Below, piece by piece: positions 18,491-28,030 of a stretch of DNA of 64,000 bases (positions are counted from its first letter, which is position 1; each line of letters begins with the position of its first letter). The position numbers and the translations under genes were made by a program. The notes beneath the pieces were generated by a model. The model had not been told where the DNA came from and did not search any database. It saw only the letters and a list, made by a program, of their open reading frames with translations. This DNA is from Sphingomonas natans (GTDB lineage: Bacteria; Pseudomonadota; Alphaproteobacteria; Sphingomonadales; Sphingomonadaceae). Location of the stretch: assembly GCF_030546695.1 (NCBI RefSeq), contig NZ_JAUOTP010000005.1, positions 310,001 to 374,000 of the forward strand, in the 5' to 3' direction.

Positions 18491-21410
18491 CGCGGCCGGT
18501 ACTTGTGAAGTCCTTTGCCGGCGGCGGCTCAACGACAGGGCGCTCAAGCGATGACGGGTGCAAAATGCGGACGAGCAGATCGTCGAGCATCTCCGCGATC
18601 GACCGGGCGCCGGTGGCAATTCTTGTCGGCAGATCACGCCGAACACCCTTTTGATCCAAACGCCGCTCAAGCTGCACGTCTCGATGCTCGACGCGCGCGC
18701 GGACCTGCTCCTGGCGCAGCCGGTCCAACGCCTCCGCATGGCGCAACCCAAATCGACTGGCCCGGTCGCGGTCGAGGCGACCGAGCGCCTCAAGCGAGGA
18801 CGTCTTCTCGCCACTGAAGCGAATGAGCTTGTCGATCAGCCTGTGCGGATCCTCGGTCCAAAGCTTCACGCCGAACCGTGCGCGGGTGATGGCGGTGTAA
18901 TAATTCTGGGCGTTGACGAGCCCTGCATTGACCGGCGCGAGAACGTAAGCGCGCGCATAGGTCTTCGACTGAGCCGAATAGACGGTCTCCGCATAGCCAT
19001 GGTCCCAGGTCTTGTGCGCTTCGAGATCGATGGACTGGATATGCTCGCCGCGATCCCATTTGATCGTGACCCGCGCTCCTTCGACCGCAAGGACTGTACC
19101 GCGCTCGGCGTTCTTCAGATCGAGATCGTGCGTTGCCAGGCGCCACTGGATGCGATCGCCTTGCGAAAGATCCCGCTCCTCCGTGTTGAACACATTGACG
19201 TGTCGGGCCTGCCCGAGCCGGGGATCCCACCGGATGATCCGGCCATTCTCGTCGAGCAACCGGACGATTTGCCGCCCGTTCGCGCCTCGCCCAAGCCCCA
19301 GCACCCGATATTCCGCGCCGCGCGCAAGCCCAAGCCCGGCATTGTGCTGCGTGAAGGTCACGACCTGTCCGCCGGAATAGAAGCGGGCATTGTGCTTTTC
19401 CTGATCGGACAGGCCGGCAGGCGTCAGCACCTGAAGGCGCGTATCCTCGGCGGCGATGACGCCTTCGCGCTTGAGCGTCTCCCTGATCTGCGCGTTGACG
19501 ATAAGGCGGGTGGCATTATCCAGCACCAGGATATTCGTGCCTAGACGGCTCTCGGGCTTCAGCCGCGTCCACTCCGAGACAAGGCCTTTCGCCAGCACGG
19601 CTGCTTCGTCGCCGCTGGTGACCTTGTCGAGGTATTCAAGCGATGCGGCATAATTGCCGAGGCGCGCCTGCGTCACCGCCGCTTTCATCGAGCGCGTCTG
19701 CTGCCGCAGCGACTCCGTGAGTTCCGCGGTGGGCAGGCCGAGCCTCTGCATCAACCAGAACGCCTTGCCCTGTTCGATCGCGCCCGTCTGCTTATTGTCG
19801 CCGAGCAAAATCAGACGTGCGCCCGTCTGCCGGCTGATCTCAAGGACGCGCAGCGCCTGCCGATTTCCAAGCTGACCGGCTTCATCGAGAACCAGCACGT
19901 CCGAGGAGCCTAGCCCCCTACCCCCACCGGCGATCAGACTGGCCACTGTGCGAAAGTCGATGTCAGCCGTCTGTCCGAGGTTCGCGGCGGCCGACGACGT
20001 CGGCGCGAGCGCCGTCACCACCGTGCCTGGCTCCGCCGCCTGCTTCAGCGCTCGGGCGAGGGTCGACTTGCCGGCGCCCGCGACGCCATGGATCCCGCTG
20101 ACACGGTCACGCGACATCGCGATTTGGGTCAAAGCCTGTTCCTGCTGCGGGGTCAGACCAAAGTGCTCGAAGACGCGGAGGAGGCGTTCGGCGCTCGCGA
20201 TGGGGCGGGCATCGTCGAGTGCCAGCGCAAGATGTTGGGACAGCGCCAGCTCAACGCGCGCCGTCGCGCGCGTCGTACGGCCCCGGGTCAGGATATGGTC
20301 ACCCGTCGGCTCGCGGGTCGCGAGAAGCTTCGCCCGTACTTCGTGCTCGGCAAGCAGGGGCCTGAGGTCATCGAGGCGCACCTCGCCCACATGCGAAGCG
20401 AGCCCGAGCCGAACCATTCGCCCGAGATTATTGACGGCCTCTCGCGTCTCCGCCTGGCGAATGCCGAACAAGGTCGCGCGGCGTGCCGCCATCGCCTCGA
20501 CGGCAATAGACCGATCTTCCCTCGCCTTTGCGGACGAAAGCGTGTCGTAGAGAGCGTCGCGGTGCGGGGCGGAACGGGCGGTCCAAACCGCGTGGAGGGC
20601 ATCGAGCCCGGCCTTTTCCTTGCCGCGACGAGTCTCGTAAAAGGACTGGCGACGTGCCGCTTGGCCCGTGAGCCCGTGCTCGCGGGCGTGGGCGTCGATC
20701 TGCTCGGCGCGCTGAGACAGTTCGGTGATGAGGGCTTGCGGAACGCCTTTGATTTCGAACAGACCGCTGCGCGGATCGGACTCGATCTCATAGCCAAGGC
20801 GCCTCAGATCGTGGGCAAGGGCATTACGGTAGACCTGACCGGCAACCATCTGCTCGGCAAACATCGCCCGCGTTTCCAGGCTGGCCATCGGATCGCCGTC
20901 GCGCGCATTGGTCATATTCATCACGACGACGTGGGTATGAAGATGGGGATCCAGCTCGCGGCTGGCATGCTCCGTAAACCGCGCGAACAGCAGGCGAGCC
21001 GTCGTCTGATGCACGACCCCGCCGTCTTCGCGCCGGCGCAACGTGGCATGCTCCTCCAGATAGCCAAGCGCCGAGCCGACGGCGGCCTCGTGGGCCGCGC
21101 TGATCCGCTCGTCTTCCATGACCAACGCCATTATCGACACGGATTTGGGCGCATTGACCGCAAAGTCCCAGCCGGGATGATGCTGGATCTCGCCATCGGC
21201 GCGATGCCGCCCGAGCTGCTGATCGTTGACGCGGCCGGCAAGCAGGTCCCGGAACGTCTGCGGATCGACCGGTCCTTCGAGGCCGAGCTCCGCGGCGATC
21301 CGTCCGCCCCACTCCGACGGTTCCAAACCACCCTTCGAATAATAATCGCCAACCGTATAATAGCGGGCAATGTTCGCGGAGCTGCCTTTTAGGCGACGCG
21401 GATGGATCAT
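18462..21410 (-). CDS. MobF-family conjugative relaxase/helicase (TraI/TrwC type)
   Basis: The 982-residue protein has an N-terminal TrwC relaxase domain: tyrosines in ARYYTVGDYY (about 16-24) are candidates for nicking, and the metal-binding three-histidine motif is PHLHTHVVV (His156, 158, 160). A RecD-like helicase domain follows, with Walker A GVAGAGKST (442-450) and Walker B LDEAG (508-512). It would nick oriT, stay bound to the transferred strand and unwind it. The start overlaps the traD stop by four bases, so it is the third gene of a four-gene operon. It is shorter than F TraI, lacking the C-terminal extension. Confidence 0.9.
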   Translation of the reverse strand: MIHPRRLKGSSANIARYYTVGDYYSKGGLEPSEWGGRIAAELGLEGPVDPQTFRDLLAGRVNDQQLGRHRADGEIQHHPGWDFAVNAPKSVSIMALVMEDERISAAHEAAVGSALGYLEEHATLRRREDGGVVHQTTARLLFARFTEHASRELDPHLHTHVVVMNMTNARDGDPMASLETRAMFAEQMVAGQVYRNALAHDLRRLGYEIESDPRSGLFEIKGVPQALITELSQRAEQIDAHAREHGLTGQAARRQSFYETRRGKEKAGLDALHAVWTARSAPHRDALYDTLSSAKAREDRSIAVEAMAARRATLFGIRQAETREAVNNLGRMVRLGLASHVGEVRLDDLRPLLAEHEVRAKLLATREPTGDHILTRGRTTRATARVELALSQHLALALDDARPIASAERLLRVFEHFGLTPQQEQALTQIAMSRDRVSGIHGVAGAGKSTLARALKQAAEPGTVVTALAPTSSAAANLGQTADIDFRTVASLIAGGGRGLGSSDVLVLDEAGQLGNRQALRVLEISRQTGARLILLGDNKQTGAIEQGKAFWLMQRLGLPTAELTESLRQQTRSMKAAVTQARLGNYAASLEYLDKVTSGDEAAVLAKGLVSEWTRLKPESRLGTNILVLDNATRLIVNAQIRETLKREGVIAAEDTRLQVLTPAGLSDQEKHNARFYSGGQVVTFTQHNAGLGLARGAEYRVLGLGRGANGRQIVRLLDENGRIIRWDPRLGQARHVNVFNTEERDLSQGDRIQWRLATHDLDLKNAERGTVLAVEGARVTIKWDRGEHIQSIDLEAHKTWDHGYAETVYSAQSKTYARAYVLAPVNAGLVNAQNYYTAITRARFGVKLWTEDPHRLIDKLIRFSGEKTSSLEALGRLDRDRASRFGLRHAEALDRLRQEQVRARVEHRDVQLERRLDQKGVRRDLPTRIATGARSIAEMLDDLLVRILHPSSLERPVVEPPPAKDFTSTGRDAAHGQRDR

Positions 21411-23413
21411 GCCGGCTGCGCCTGATGCGCCGGCCCGTCCTCACGGTCGTAGATCGCAAGTTCGATCCGGACCTTACCCCGCGCCGGCGCCAGCATCTGC
21501 GCTGCCGGACCTGACGCCCGCGCGCGTGGTCCCCGCTGTTCGTGCTCGGCGGATTGGAAAGGCAGCTCCTGATCCCGAACAGCGAGCGACCTTGCTTCGA
21601 CGTCTTGAACGGACCTCGGCCTTGCACGTCTTTGTGAGGGCCGTGGCGCCGCATGGATCGTCTCGATCAGGGCTTTTCCATCCGTATCGCGCAATGGCGG
21701 CGTCTCTCGCTCGATAAAGCCGTCGGCAATGCTCGCGACCGAATTGAACGTGTCGGCGAACCGCACGACCGGCAGGTTTCGCCCGAACCGCAGAAAACCG
21801 GAGAGATTGGGAAGATTGGTCACCTCGGTGTGCATGACCAACGGGCGCGTAACCTGCATGCGCGACAGGTTCACCCCATCGCGCATATCATTGACGCCAT
21901 AGGACATGCCTTCATTGGCCTCGACCTGCTCGACCTGCCCGAGATTCTCGGAGACGTGCTTGGCGGTCGGCGTGTCATTGGCGCGCAGCGCCACCCAGGT
22001 TGAGCAATAGCCGGTGATCGCCGCGGCATCCTGGATGCCATAGGTAGCTTCCAGTTGGGGATAGGATTGGAAGCCGAGGATGCCGCATCCGCCATATTTG
22101 CGTGCGCGGGCCAGGAAATCCGACAGAGACGGCAGCTTCTGAAGCGTCGGCAATTCGTCGATAACACAATAAAGGCGGCGGTCACGATCAGGCGCAAGGC
22201 TCATGATCGCGGAGATCGCGATATCGAGCCAGACTGTGATCAGGGGTCGGAGCGACGGCAGCTGATCGGCCTTGACGGTGATGAAGAGCCAGCCGTCGCC
22301 TTTCTCATTCTCGACCCATTCCCGGATCGACAGCCCTTTGCGCGTGTCGTCGAGATAGGAGAAGGATCGCATGACCGAGGCGAGTTCGGCCTGAATGCCG
22401 GCAGAGGTTCTCTCACCCTCGGTGCTGATGAACGCGGCCGCGTCCGTGCCGGCGGCGAATGCGGCCAGATCCTTCAGCTTCGAGCGAAGCAGGCGGTCGA
22501 GCAGGATCGAGACGAGCATTTCCTTTTCGCGGGCGAGCTTGCGCAGCACCGCCACCAGCGTCCCGCGCGCCGCTTTCGCCCAGAAAGGATCGCCGGCCTT
22601 GTCGGGGATCGTCGACTCCGCGATCTGATCATAATGATAGTCGCGCGGCACATCGCCCCATGGCGACCAATGGCTTGTTCTTCTGTCGAGCGGGTTGAGA
22701 ATGATGTCGCGGTCGGGCCGGTAGAATTTCTCCACGAATGTGCCGGCCGTGTCGTAGATAATGGCTCGCCGCCCCTCCCGCCTGATGCCGTCGAGCATCT
22801 TGACGATGAGGTTGGTCTTGCCCGTGCCTGGGGCGCCACAAAGCAGGATATGCTCCGGTTCGAAGGCGGAGGGCACGAAGACGCCGCCGATCGCGAAGCT
22901 TCCTCTCCGCTGCCTTTGAAGTATCCGGCGGACTTGCCGCACCGTCCCAAATCTGGCGCCGCGAAGATACTCATTCGAGCCAAGCCCCCTGCCCGTCCGC
23001 GTGAAGGTCAGCCAGGCACAACCCAGCGCGAACAGTGCGAACAGGCCGGCGACGAGCGCACCATGGATCAAGGCGAGCTCTGCGGCATGGAGCGTCCGTT
23101 TCGCCAGCGCCCCTTCCAGCAGCCAATCGGCCGATGTCCAGTATGGGCGGCCGGCCGGGGTTTTGAACAGGATGGGGTCATTGGTGCCCGGTGCAGCCTC
23201 TGCCTTGAAACTGGCCTCGAGTAGCTTGGTCAGGACATAATGCTGGTAGGCGCTGGTGTGCTCGAGCGCCCACCAAATGGTTCCGATCACCCAGAGAGCG
23301 ATCCCCGCGATCACCGTCTGGAAAAACACCTGCGTGGTCATCCGGACATTGTGCACGATCGCCTGCCCGCCGCGCGTCCACGAGCCGAGCGTGTCGTTGC
23401 GAAATATGCTCAT
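21407..23413 (-). CDS. traD: Type IV coupling protein, TraD/VirD4 family
   Basis: The 668-residue protein has two N-terminal membrane segments (about 28-50 and 113-136), then a RecA-like ATPase domain with Walker A GAPGTGKT (193-200) and Walker B LYCVIDELPTLQ, and the conserved ARKYGGCGILGFQSYPQLE region. It recruits the relaxosome to the secretion channel and pumps DNA. It overlaps the upstream ribbon-helix-helix gene and the downstream relaxase by four bases each. No mating-pair formation genes are seen in the window, so the channel must be encoded elsewhere on the element or supplied in trans. Confidence 0.9.
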   Translation of the reverse strand: MSIFRNDTLGSWTRGGQAIVHNVRMTTQVFFQTVIAGIALWVIGTIWWALEHTSAYQHYVLTKLLEASFKAEAAPGTNDPILFKTPAGRPYWTSADWLLEGALAKRTLHAAELALIHGALVAGLFALFALGCAWLTFTRTGRGLGSNEYLRGARFGTVRQVRRILQRQRRGSFAIGGVFVPSAFEPEHILLCGAPGTGKTNLIVKMLDGIRREGRRAIIYDTAGTFVEKFYRPDRDIILNPLDRRTSHWSPWGDVPRDYHYDQIAESTIPDKAGDPFWAKAARGTLVAVLRKLAREKEMLVSILLDRLLRSKLKDLAAFAAGTDAAAFISTEGERTSAGIQAELASVMRSFSYLDDTRKGLSIREWVENEKGDGWLFITVKADQLPSLRPLITVWLDIAISAIMSLAPDRDRRLYCVIDELPTLQKLPSLSDFLARARKYGGCGILGFQSYPQLEATYGIQDAAAITGYCSTWVALRANDTPTAKHVSENLGQVEQVEANEGMSYGVNDMRDGVNLSRMQVTRPLVMHTEVTNLPNLSGFLRFGRNLPVVRFADTFNSVASIADGFIERETPPLRDTDGKALIETIHAAPRPSQRRARPRSVQDVEARSLAVRDQELPFQSAEHEQRGPRARASGPAAQMLAPARGKVRIELAIYDREDGPAHQAQPA

Positions 23414-23742
23414 CTCGGCAGGTCCGGGTCGAGCAGACCTCGGTCGCGAAGCAAGGCTCTGGCTTCAGCCATGCCCCGCTTCAGCGTATCGGGTGCGCGG
23501 TCTCCCACGGACGTCGCCAAGATCGACAGGATCTGTATCGTTGTCGCGAGGATCTCGTCTTGGGACGAATATATGTAACGGCCGTTCGGATCCGCGGCCT
23601 GTTCCAGGACGGAGCGAATGAAGGCCGAAAAAGGCACCTGTGCCGCGGCGGCACGCTTATGAAGCCGATCGTGCAACTGAGGATCGAGACGGACGCTTAT
23701 GCGCACTGGTCCGAAGCTCCGGATGAGACCCGGCCAGACCAT
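23410..23742 (-). CDS. Ribbon-helix-helix relaxosome accessory protein
   Basis: The 110-residue protein carries a beta strand VRISVRLDPQLHDRLHKRA followed by two helices (VPFSAFIRSVLEQA), the pattern of ribbon-helix-helix DNA-binding proteins. In MobF systems such proteins (TraY, TrwA) bind oriT and assist nicking. The C-terminal half is likely helical. It is the first gene of the minus-strand transfer operon and directly borders the candidate oriT region. The ATG at 23742 gives a 15-residue leader before the ribbon; a later start is possible. Confidence 0.7.
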   Translation of the reverse strand: MVWPGLIRSFGPVRISVRLDPQLHDRLHKRAAAAQVPFSAFIRSVLEQAADPNGRYIYSSQDEILATTIQILSILATSVGDRAPDTLKRGMAEARALLRDRGLLDPDLPR

Positions 23743-24043
23743 CTCGAAGCGCTTAAAGATTAACCTTCGCGACGATCCTGCTCAAGCGGGTTGCCAAGCT
23801 TCTTTTCAAATTGGGAACGATATCGCGCGCTAGGCGCACAAAATCTAACGGTATCCGTAAGCGCGCTCACGCCTGATTTTGGTGGAGAGCCGCCCGGCCG
23901 CTTTTGGAATGCGCGCCGACGCCACGGTCCCGCGAAAAGAGGGTCGTAGGCGAGCTCGTCTCGAGCCTCTGGACGAGCTTCCCGCCATCGTGTTGAGGCG
24001 GTGGTTTACCCCAGCGGTTGGGCTGGGCGGCGGAGACGAAGCG
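23743..24043. other. Divergent intergenic region, candidate oriT
   Basis: This 301-base gap separates the minus-strand transfer operon from a plus-strand membrane gene. It contains an inverted repeat (CAAAATC at 23839-23845, GATTTTG at 23875-23881), a direct repeat of GCGCGCT at about 23826 and 23861, and a short palindrome ACGGTATCCGT (23848-23858) between the repeat arms. A locally AT-richer block with inverted repeats beside a relaxase and an RHH gene is the usual setting of oriT. No nic site is recognised by sequence, so this is positional inference. Promoters for both flanking genes must also lie here. Confidence 0.4.
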
Positions 24044-24367
24044 GTGGCGAAGGCGACAACGAAACGGCCATCACGCGGCAGCCGTGGGGAACCAGCCGGC
24101 ATCTTCGTCTGGATGCTTTGGCTGATCGTGATTGCGTTGCTGGCCGTGATCGCTCGGTACGCCTTCATTGCCGCCCAGCCTGATCGGGCCGGTTATACCC
24201 TATTCGGTCGGGAAGGTTCGTTGGAGCCGGCTGGCAAGCCGAACGTGAATGGGGACAAGGGAACGAGCGTGGACAAGGCCATGCGTAAGCCGAAGAAGGA
24301 CTATTCCGAGACCGATCGGGCCAAGCTCGACGAACTGGTTGACGCGGCATCGCCGTCAAAGCGGTAG
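24044..24367 (+). CDS. Small single-pass membrane protein next to the transfer region
   Basis: The 107-residue protein has a basic N-terminus, one transmembrane helix (FVWMLWLIVIALLAVIARYA, about residues 21-40), and a soluble tail rich in Lys and Asp (MRKPKKDYSETDRAKLDEL). I choose the GTG at 24044 because GGAG lies just upstream and the helix begins soon after; the frame is open from 23879. It is divergent from the transfer operon. I recognise no family. A role in conjugation is possible by position only. Confidence 0.55.
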   Translation: MAKATTKRPSRGSRGEPAGIFVWMLWLIVIALLAVIARYAFIAAQPDRAGYTLFGREGSLEPAGKPNVNGDKGTSVDKAMRKPKKDYSETDRAKLDELVDAASPSKR

Positions 24368-24593
24368 CGCCCCTTCCGTCGCCCTATGGCAAGATGATGG
24401 TAAGCGGTCCGGCCGCTTTTGGGTCCCGAAAGGAGGTAAGCGGACGCTCGTTAACCTGGATCAGGACGGCAGCTACGCGCCCCATTCGAGCCGTTCGACT
24501 TTCTCGCCTTCGATCCTGAAAGCGGACAATCGTTCATGCCTGATTACGATATAGGCTGCGGGCGAACGGCGTCTCGGTTATCATTTGCTCGCG

Positions 24594-25283
24594 ATGATGA
24601 ATACCTATTGTGCCCAGCCGTCCGGTTGCTTCTTTTGGGGCTTGTGGTGCGTGCTCTACGAATTCCAGACACTGATTACCGGGCTGATCGCGATCGGTGT
24701 AGCGGTCGCTGCAGCGGTGCCCGTCTGGCGGCAACTGCGTGACAGCAATCTCCAGACGCGGATTTCACACCGTGAGACGCTGGCGAACCTCCTTCGAGCC
24801 GCTTTGCGACGATATAAGCGCGTCGATGACGCCATTGCTGACCCTTTGCGTCGCGCAAACGAGGCGACCAGCGATCCGATTGGCGAAGACACGGCGATCG
24901 ACGCTGAGGCGGCCTTCTATCTCGAATCCGAATTCAACCATCTGCTCGACTGGTACCTCGTCGTTCTGATGGGGACCGAGCACGCAGACATCGAGGGTAA
25001 GAAGCATGCTCTAAAGATCGCTCTCGACGCGCTAGTGACGACGCTCGGCACCGCGCACTGGGCCGATCATAACGATCAGCACGACGAAGATCGCGACGTG
25101 TCCGACGAGGATTGGGCGAAGGTGCTTGCTGAATGTGCCCAAGCCAAGATCGATGCAGCGTCCAAGGTCAAGGACGTGCAGCGGGCATATCGCAACCTTA
25201 CGACTGCTCAGCAAACCTGGGTCCAGTCGCTGCGCACGCGCATCGCGCGGCTCGACCTCACCATCGCAGCCGCCGGCGAGTAA
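24594..25283 (+). CDS. Membrane-anchored protein of unknown function, defence-island neighbour
   Basis: The roughly 229-residue protein has an N-terminal hydrophobic region including YEFQTLITGLIAIGVAVAAA, followed by a long, charged, mostly helical cytoplasmic domain with an Asp/His-rich segment (HWADHNDQHDEDRD). Proteins with this N-terminal pattern are common and uncharacterised in alphaproteobacteria. It ends six bases before the DUF5677 gene, so the two are likely co-transcribed and may act together. ATGs at 24594 and 24597 and a TTG at 24585 are all possible starts; none has a clear ribosome binding site. It sits upstream of the DRT3 genes. Confidence 0.6.
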   Translation: MMNTYCAQPSGCFFWGLWCVLYEFQTLITGLIAIGVAVAAAVPVWRQLRDSNLQTRISHRETLANLLRAALRRYKRVDDAIADPLRRANEATSDPIGEDTAIDAEAAFYLESEFNHLLDWYLVVLMGTEHADIEGKKHALKIALDALVTTLGTAHWADHNDQHDEDRDVSDEDWAKVLAECAQAKIDAASKVKDVQRAYRNLTTAQQTWVQSLRTRIARLDLTIAAAGE

Positions 25284-25289
25284 GCCGAC

Positions 25290-26573
25290 ATGGGCGTGCT
25301 ACAGGATGCTGTCGATAAGACGATCGCAGATATCCCGCGCTTGGGGATCGAGAAGATCATCGCGGACAAACTAAAAGCTGCCGGTGCGGACGACCCCGCT
25401 CTCGCTAAACGCATAGCCGCCGCGATCATAGATGGGGCCGGCGATCACATCGAGTTCGCGTGCGACCAGCAGTTAGATATCGTCATCAACGACGAGGATA
25501 TTAAGCGCGTTACGCGTGCCGCCGAATTGTTCGCCGAAGGGCTGCCCGATTTCATCAGGACGATGACCGAAGATATGGCGGGCAAGCTCGCCGATGGCTT
25601 CGTCGAGCAATGGAAAGGTCTCGCCCCAAGCGATGATGGAGCCGCGACACGCGCCAAGATCGCGGCTGACTGGAGCGAACCGCTTGATCGACTGCGCATG
25701 TTGGTCGCTCTCTGCGAGCAAGAAGGCGACACGTTCAACATCGCCCATCTATCCGGCAAATCGGGACAGGGCCAACTTCGCGCCGAAGCGCTGGCACGGC
25801 TGCACATTCGCGCCTGCCGTATCGCCAAGGAGATCATCCTCCTGCTCGAGAACGGCTTTGCAGAGGGCGCGCAAGCGCGATGGCGAACACTCCATGAAGT
25901 GGCGGTCACGGCGACACTGATTGCCGAAGGCGGCGACGCCTTGACGGAGCGCTATTTCGATCATGAGGCGGTGGAACGTAAACGCGCGCTCGACGATCAT
26001 CGCCGCGCCGCCGCGATATCTGGCGAACCTGGGGCGTCGCAGCGCCAGTCGGCGGGGATCGAGAAGGCTTATGGCGCGGCGATCAAGAAGCACGGCAAGT
26101 CATTCAACAACATGTACGGCTGGGCGAGTGGCCAGCTGGGCATCCCGAAAGAACCTAAATTCCATGATTTGCAGGAAGCGGCGGGCAGTCTGGCGCTAAA
26201 ACTACGCTACCGGCTTGCTTCGTTCGATACGCATGCGAGCTCGGGGGCACTTGAGCAGCCGGTGCATCGTTGGGATCCGACAACGCACATCCCCGGCGCC
26301 TTCGCCGCCGGATTCGAGGAACCCGGCTCCGATACAGCACAGGCTATCGTTCAGGTCACTGGCCTGCTGCGTGCCGAACCGTGGGATGTCGACAACATCG
26401 CGCTGGGCCTTGCAATGATCAGGCTACGAAACGACACCGCCAATGCTTGGCATGAGGTTGCGCGACGCATCGCTAGGCGCGAGCAGCGAGCGCTTGACCG
26501 CGCCATGCGCAGGCCCGGACCGAATCGGCGGTTCGGTTACGTCAAAGCGAAGCCTGGATCGCGGCGCATCTGA
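25290..26573 (+). CDS. DUF5677-like protein
   Basis: The 427-residue cytoplasmic protein has an N-terminal helical region and a central helical core in which IHACRIAKE-like helices (RLHIRACRIAKEIILLLENG) are followed by EGAQARWRTLHEVAV, resembling DUF5677. The conserved RTLHE arginine-glutamate pattern is the best family mark. The C-terminus is basic (RRPGPNRRFGYVKAKPGSRR), which could bind nucleic acid. The biochemical function of the family is not known to me. It forms a tight pair with the preceding membrane protein, and 110 bases separate it from drt3a. Confidence 0.6.
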   Translation: MGVLQDAVDKTIADIPRLGIEKIIADKLKAAGADDPALAKRIAAAIIDGAGDHIEFACDQQLDIVINDEDIKRVTRAAELFAEGLPDFIRTMTEDMAGKLADGFVEQWKGLAPSDDGAATRAKIAADWSEPLDRLRMLVALCEQEGDTFNIAHLSGKSGQGQLRAEALARLHIRACRIAKEIILLLENGFAEGAQARWRTLHEVAVTATLIAEGGDALTERYFDHEAVERKRALDDHRRAAAISGEPGASQRQSAGIEKAYGAAIKKHGKSFNNMYGWASGQLGIPKEPKFHDLQEAAGSLALKLRYRLASFDTHASSGALEQPVHRWDPTTHIPGAFAAGFEEPGSDTAQAIVQVTGLLRAEPWDVDNIALGLAMIRLRNDTANAWHEVARRIARREQRALDRAMRRPGPNRRFGYVKAKPGSRRI

Positions 26574-26683
26574 TGCCGGGATATCACTTAGGGCAATTCA
26601 GGACGCCTCGAAGTGCGATTAGAATCGCCTTGAGCATTATCGTGGATGACAACGGGCGATAGAGACGGGATGACTAGCCAGTA

Positions 26684-28030
26684 ATGCTCGATCAAATGTT
26701 CACTGCGGAGAATTTCCGCCGCATCTACGACACCGAGAACCGCAAAGGGCTCGACTTGGCGAGCCGTTATTTTCCGACGCTCGAACCGCTCACCCTCGCT
26801 GTTCGCGACAAGGTGCAGGGCATTCGAGATCATCGCGGACTCGAAGCAACGATGACCGCCGACCTTTTCGCGGCGACGCTGGCGACGTTGAAATCCGAAC
26901 TCGCCGCCCTGAAAGCTGAAAAGTCGGCGGCTGTCGATGACCTGATGGATGAAATCAGCCAGAAGGTTCTCAAGCCGAGCTTCAAGATCGCGCTGTCACA
27001 GAAGACCGGGCCAAAGGGCAAGCCTGTGTTCTGCATCGACGCAGAGCCGGAAACCTTCTTTGTCATCAAGCAGCTTCAGCGGAACATCCACCGCATATAC
27101 GGGGTCAAACAGGCAAATCGGCACGACCTCGTGTGCCAGCTTCGCGATATGCTCGGCAGCAGTTTTCCATTCGAGTTGGTTCGCACCGATATCCAGTCAT
27201 TTTACGAGAGCATCGACCGCAAGCGGCTGGTCGAGAAGCTGGACCGCGACCAGCTTCTTAGTCCGGCCTCGAAAAAGTACATCAAGCAGGTGCTAGACTC
27301 CTATGGCACGATATCCGGCGCCGCGACTGGCATCCCGCGCGGTGTCGGGATCAGCGCCTATCTGGCCGAACTGTATTTGCGCCCGGTCGATAAGGCGATC
27401 AGGGCGATCCCAGGCCTGGTTCTTTATTGCCGGTTCGTCGATGACATTGTCGCCGTGTTTGCGCGCCCGCCCGCTGGCAAGAACCTTGGATCGTTCAAGG
27501 ATTTGATCATCGCGATTTTCGGCGAAAATGCGCTCAATCATAACCCTGACAAAACTCACGAATTCGCACTGGCCGACAGCGCGCCGAAGAAGTTCGAGTA
27601 TCTCGGCTATCGCTTTCACCTGAAGCCGGGAGCCTTCGAAATCAGCCCGAGCGCGGCGAAGGTAGTAAAATACCGCGCGCGGATGAATGCCGCTTTCACG
27701 GAATACTGGCGTGAGAAACCGGTCAATCCGAAGGGCGCTTTCCGCAAGCTCGTCGGTCGCATCAAATTCCTGACCGGCAACACCCGGCTTTCTAACAGCA
27801 AGTCGCGGGCGGCGACCGGCATATACTTCAACAACTCGATCGCGACGGATCTGTCGAGCCTCGCAATCCTCGACAAAAGGCTCAAAACCCGCATCACGAA
27901 GCTGAAGCGGACTAGCCTGCAAAAGCAGTTGAAGAAGCTCAAATTTACCACGGGCTTCGAGCAGCGCCGGTATCATAATTTCAGTACGCGAGAGTTGCAG
28001 ATGATCGTGAGGGCCTGGAAACATGGCTAA
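26684..28030 (+). CDS. drt3a: Defence-associated reverse transcriptase Drt3a (UG3 type)
   Basis: The 448-residue protein opens MLDQMFTAENFRRIYDTENR, the start I associate with Drt3a, followed by a helical segment. The reverse transcriptase core has motif A in VRTDIQSFYESI (Asp169), motif B GIPRGVGIS (216-224), the catalytic motif C FVDD (251-254) and motif E YLGY (306-309); a basic C-terminal thumb-like region follows. In published DRT3 work, as I recall it, Drt3a copies an ACACAC template in an associated RNA to make poly(GT) DNA. The downstream drt3b start overlaps by eight bases. No ribosome binding site of standard strength precedes the ATG. Catalytic residues are intact. Confidence 0.88.
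   Translation: MLDQMFTAENFRRIYDTENRKGLDLASRYFPTLEPLTLAVRDKVQGIRDHRGLEATMTADLFAATLATLKSELAALKAEKSAAVDDLMDEISQKVLKPSFKIALSQKTGPKGKPVFCIDAEPETFFVIKQLQRNIHRIYGVKQANRHDLVCQLRDMLGSSFPFELVRTDIQSFYESIDRKRLVEKLDRDQLLSPASKKYIKQVLDSYGTISGAATGIPRGVGISAYLAELYLRPVDKAIRAIPGLVLYCRFVDDIVAVFARPPAGKNLGSFKDLIIAIFGENALNHNPDKTHEFALADSAPKKFEYLGYRFHLKPGAFEISPSAAKVVKYRARMNAAFTEYWREKPVNPKGAFRKLVGRIKFLTGNTRLSNSKSRAATGIYFNNSIATDLSSLAILDKRLKTRITKLKRTSLQKQLKKLKFTTGFEQRRYHNFSTRELQMIVRAWKHG

Noticed and set aside
20088-23224. Long plus-strand frames (434 and 389 codons) opposite traD and the relaxase
   Set aside because: They are antisense to well-supported genes, have no ribosome binding site and a low-complexity Arg/Gly/Asp-rich composition typical of GC-rich shadow frames.
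26684-28030. Group II intron or retron reverse transcriptase
   Set aside because: No intron maturase/endonuclease domain, no msr-msd-like sequence upstream, and an overlapping second RT gene; the pair fits DRT3 better.
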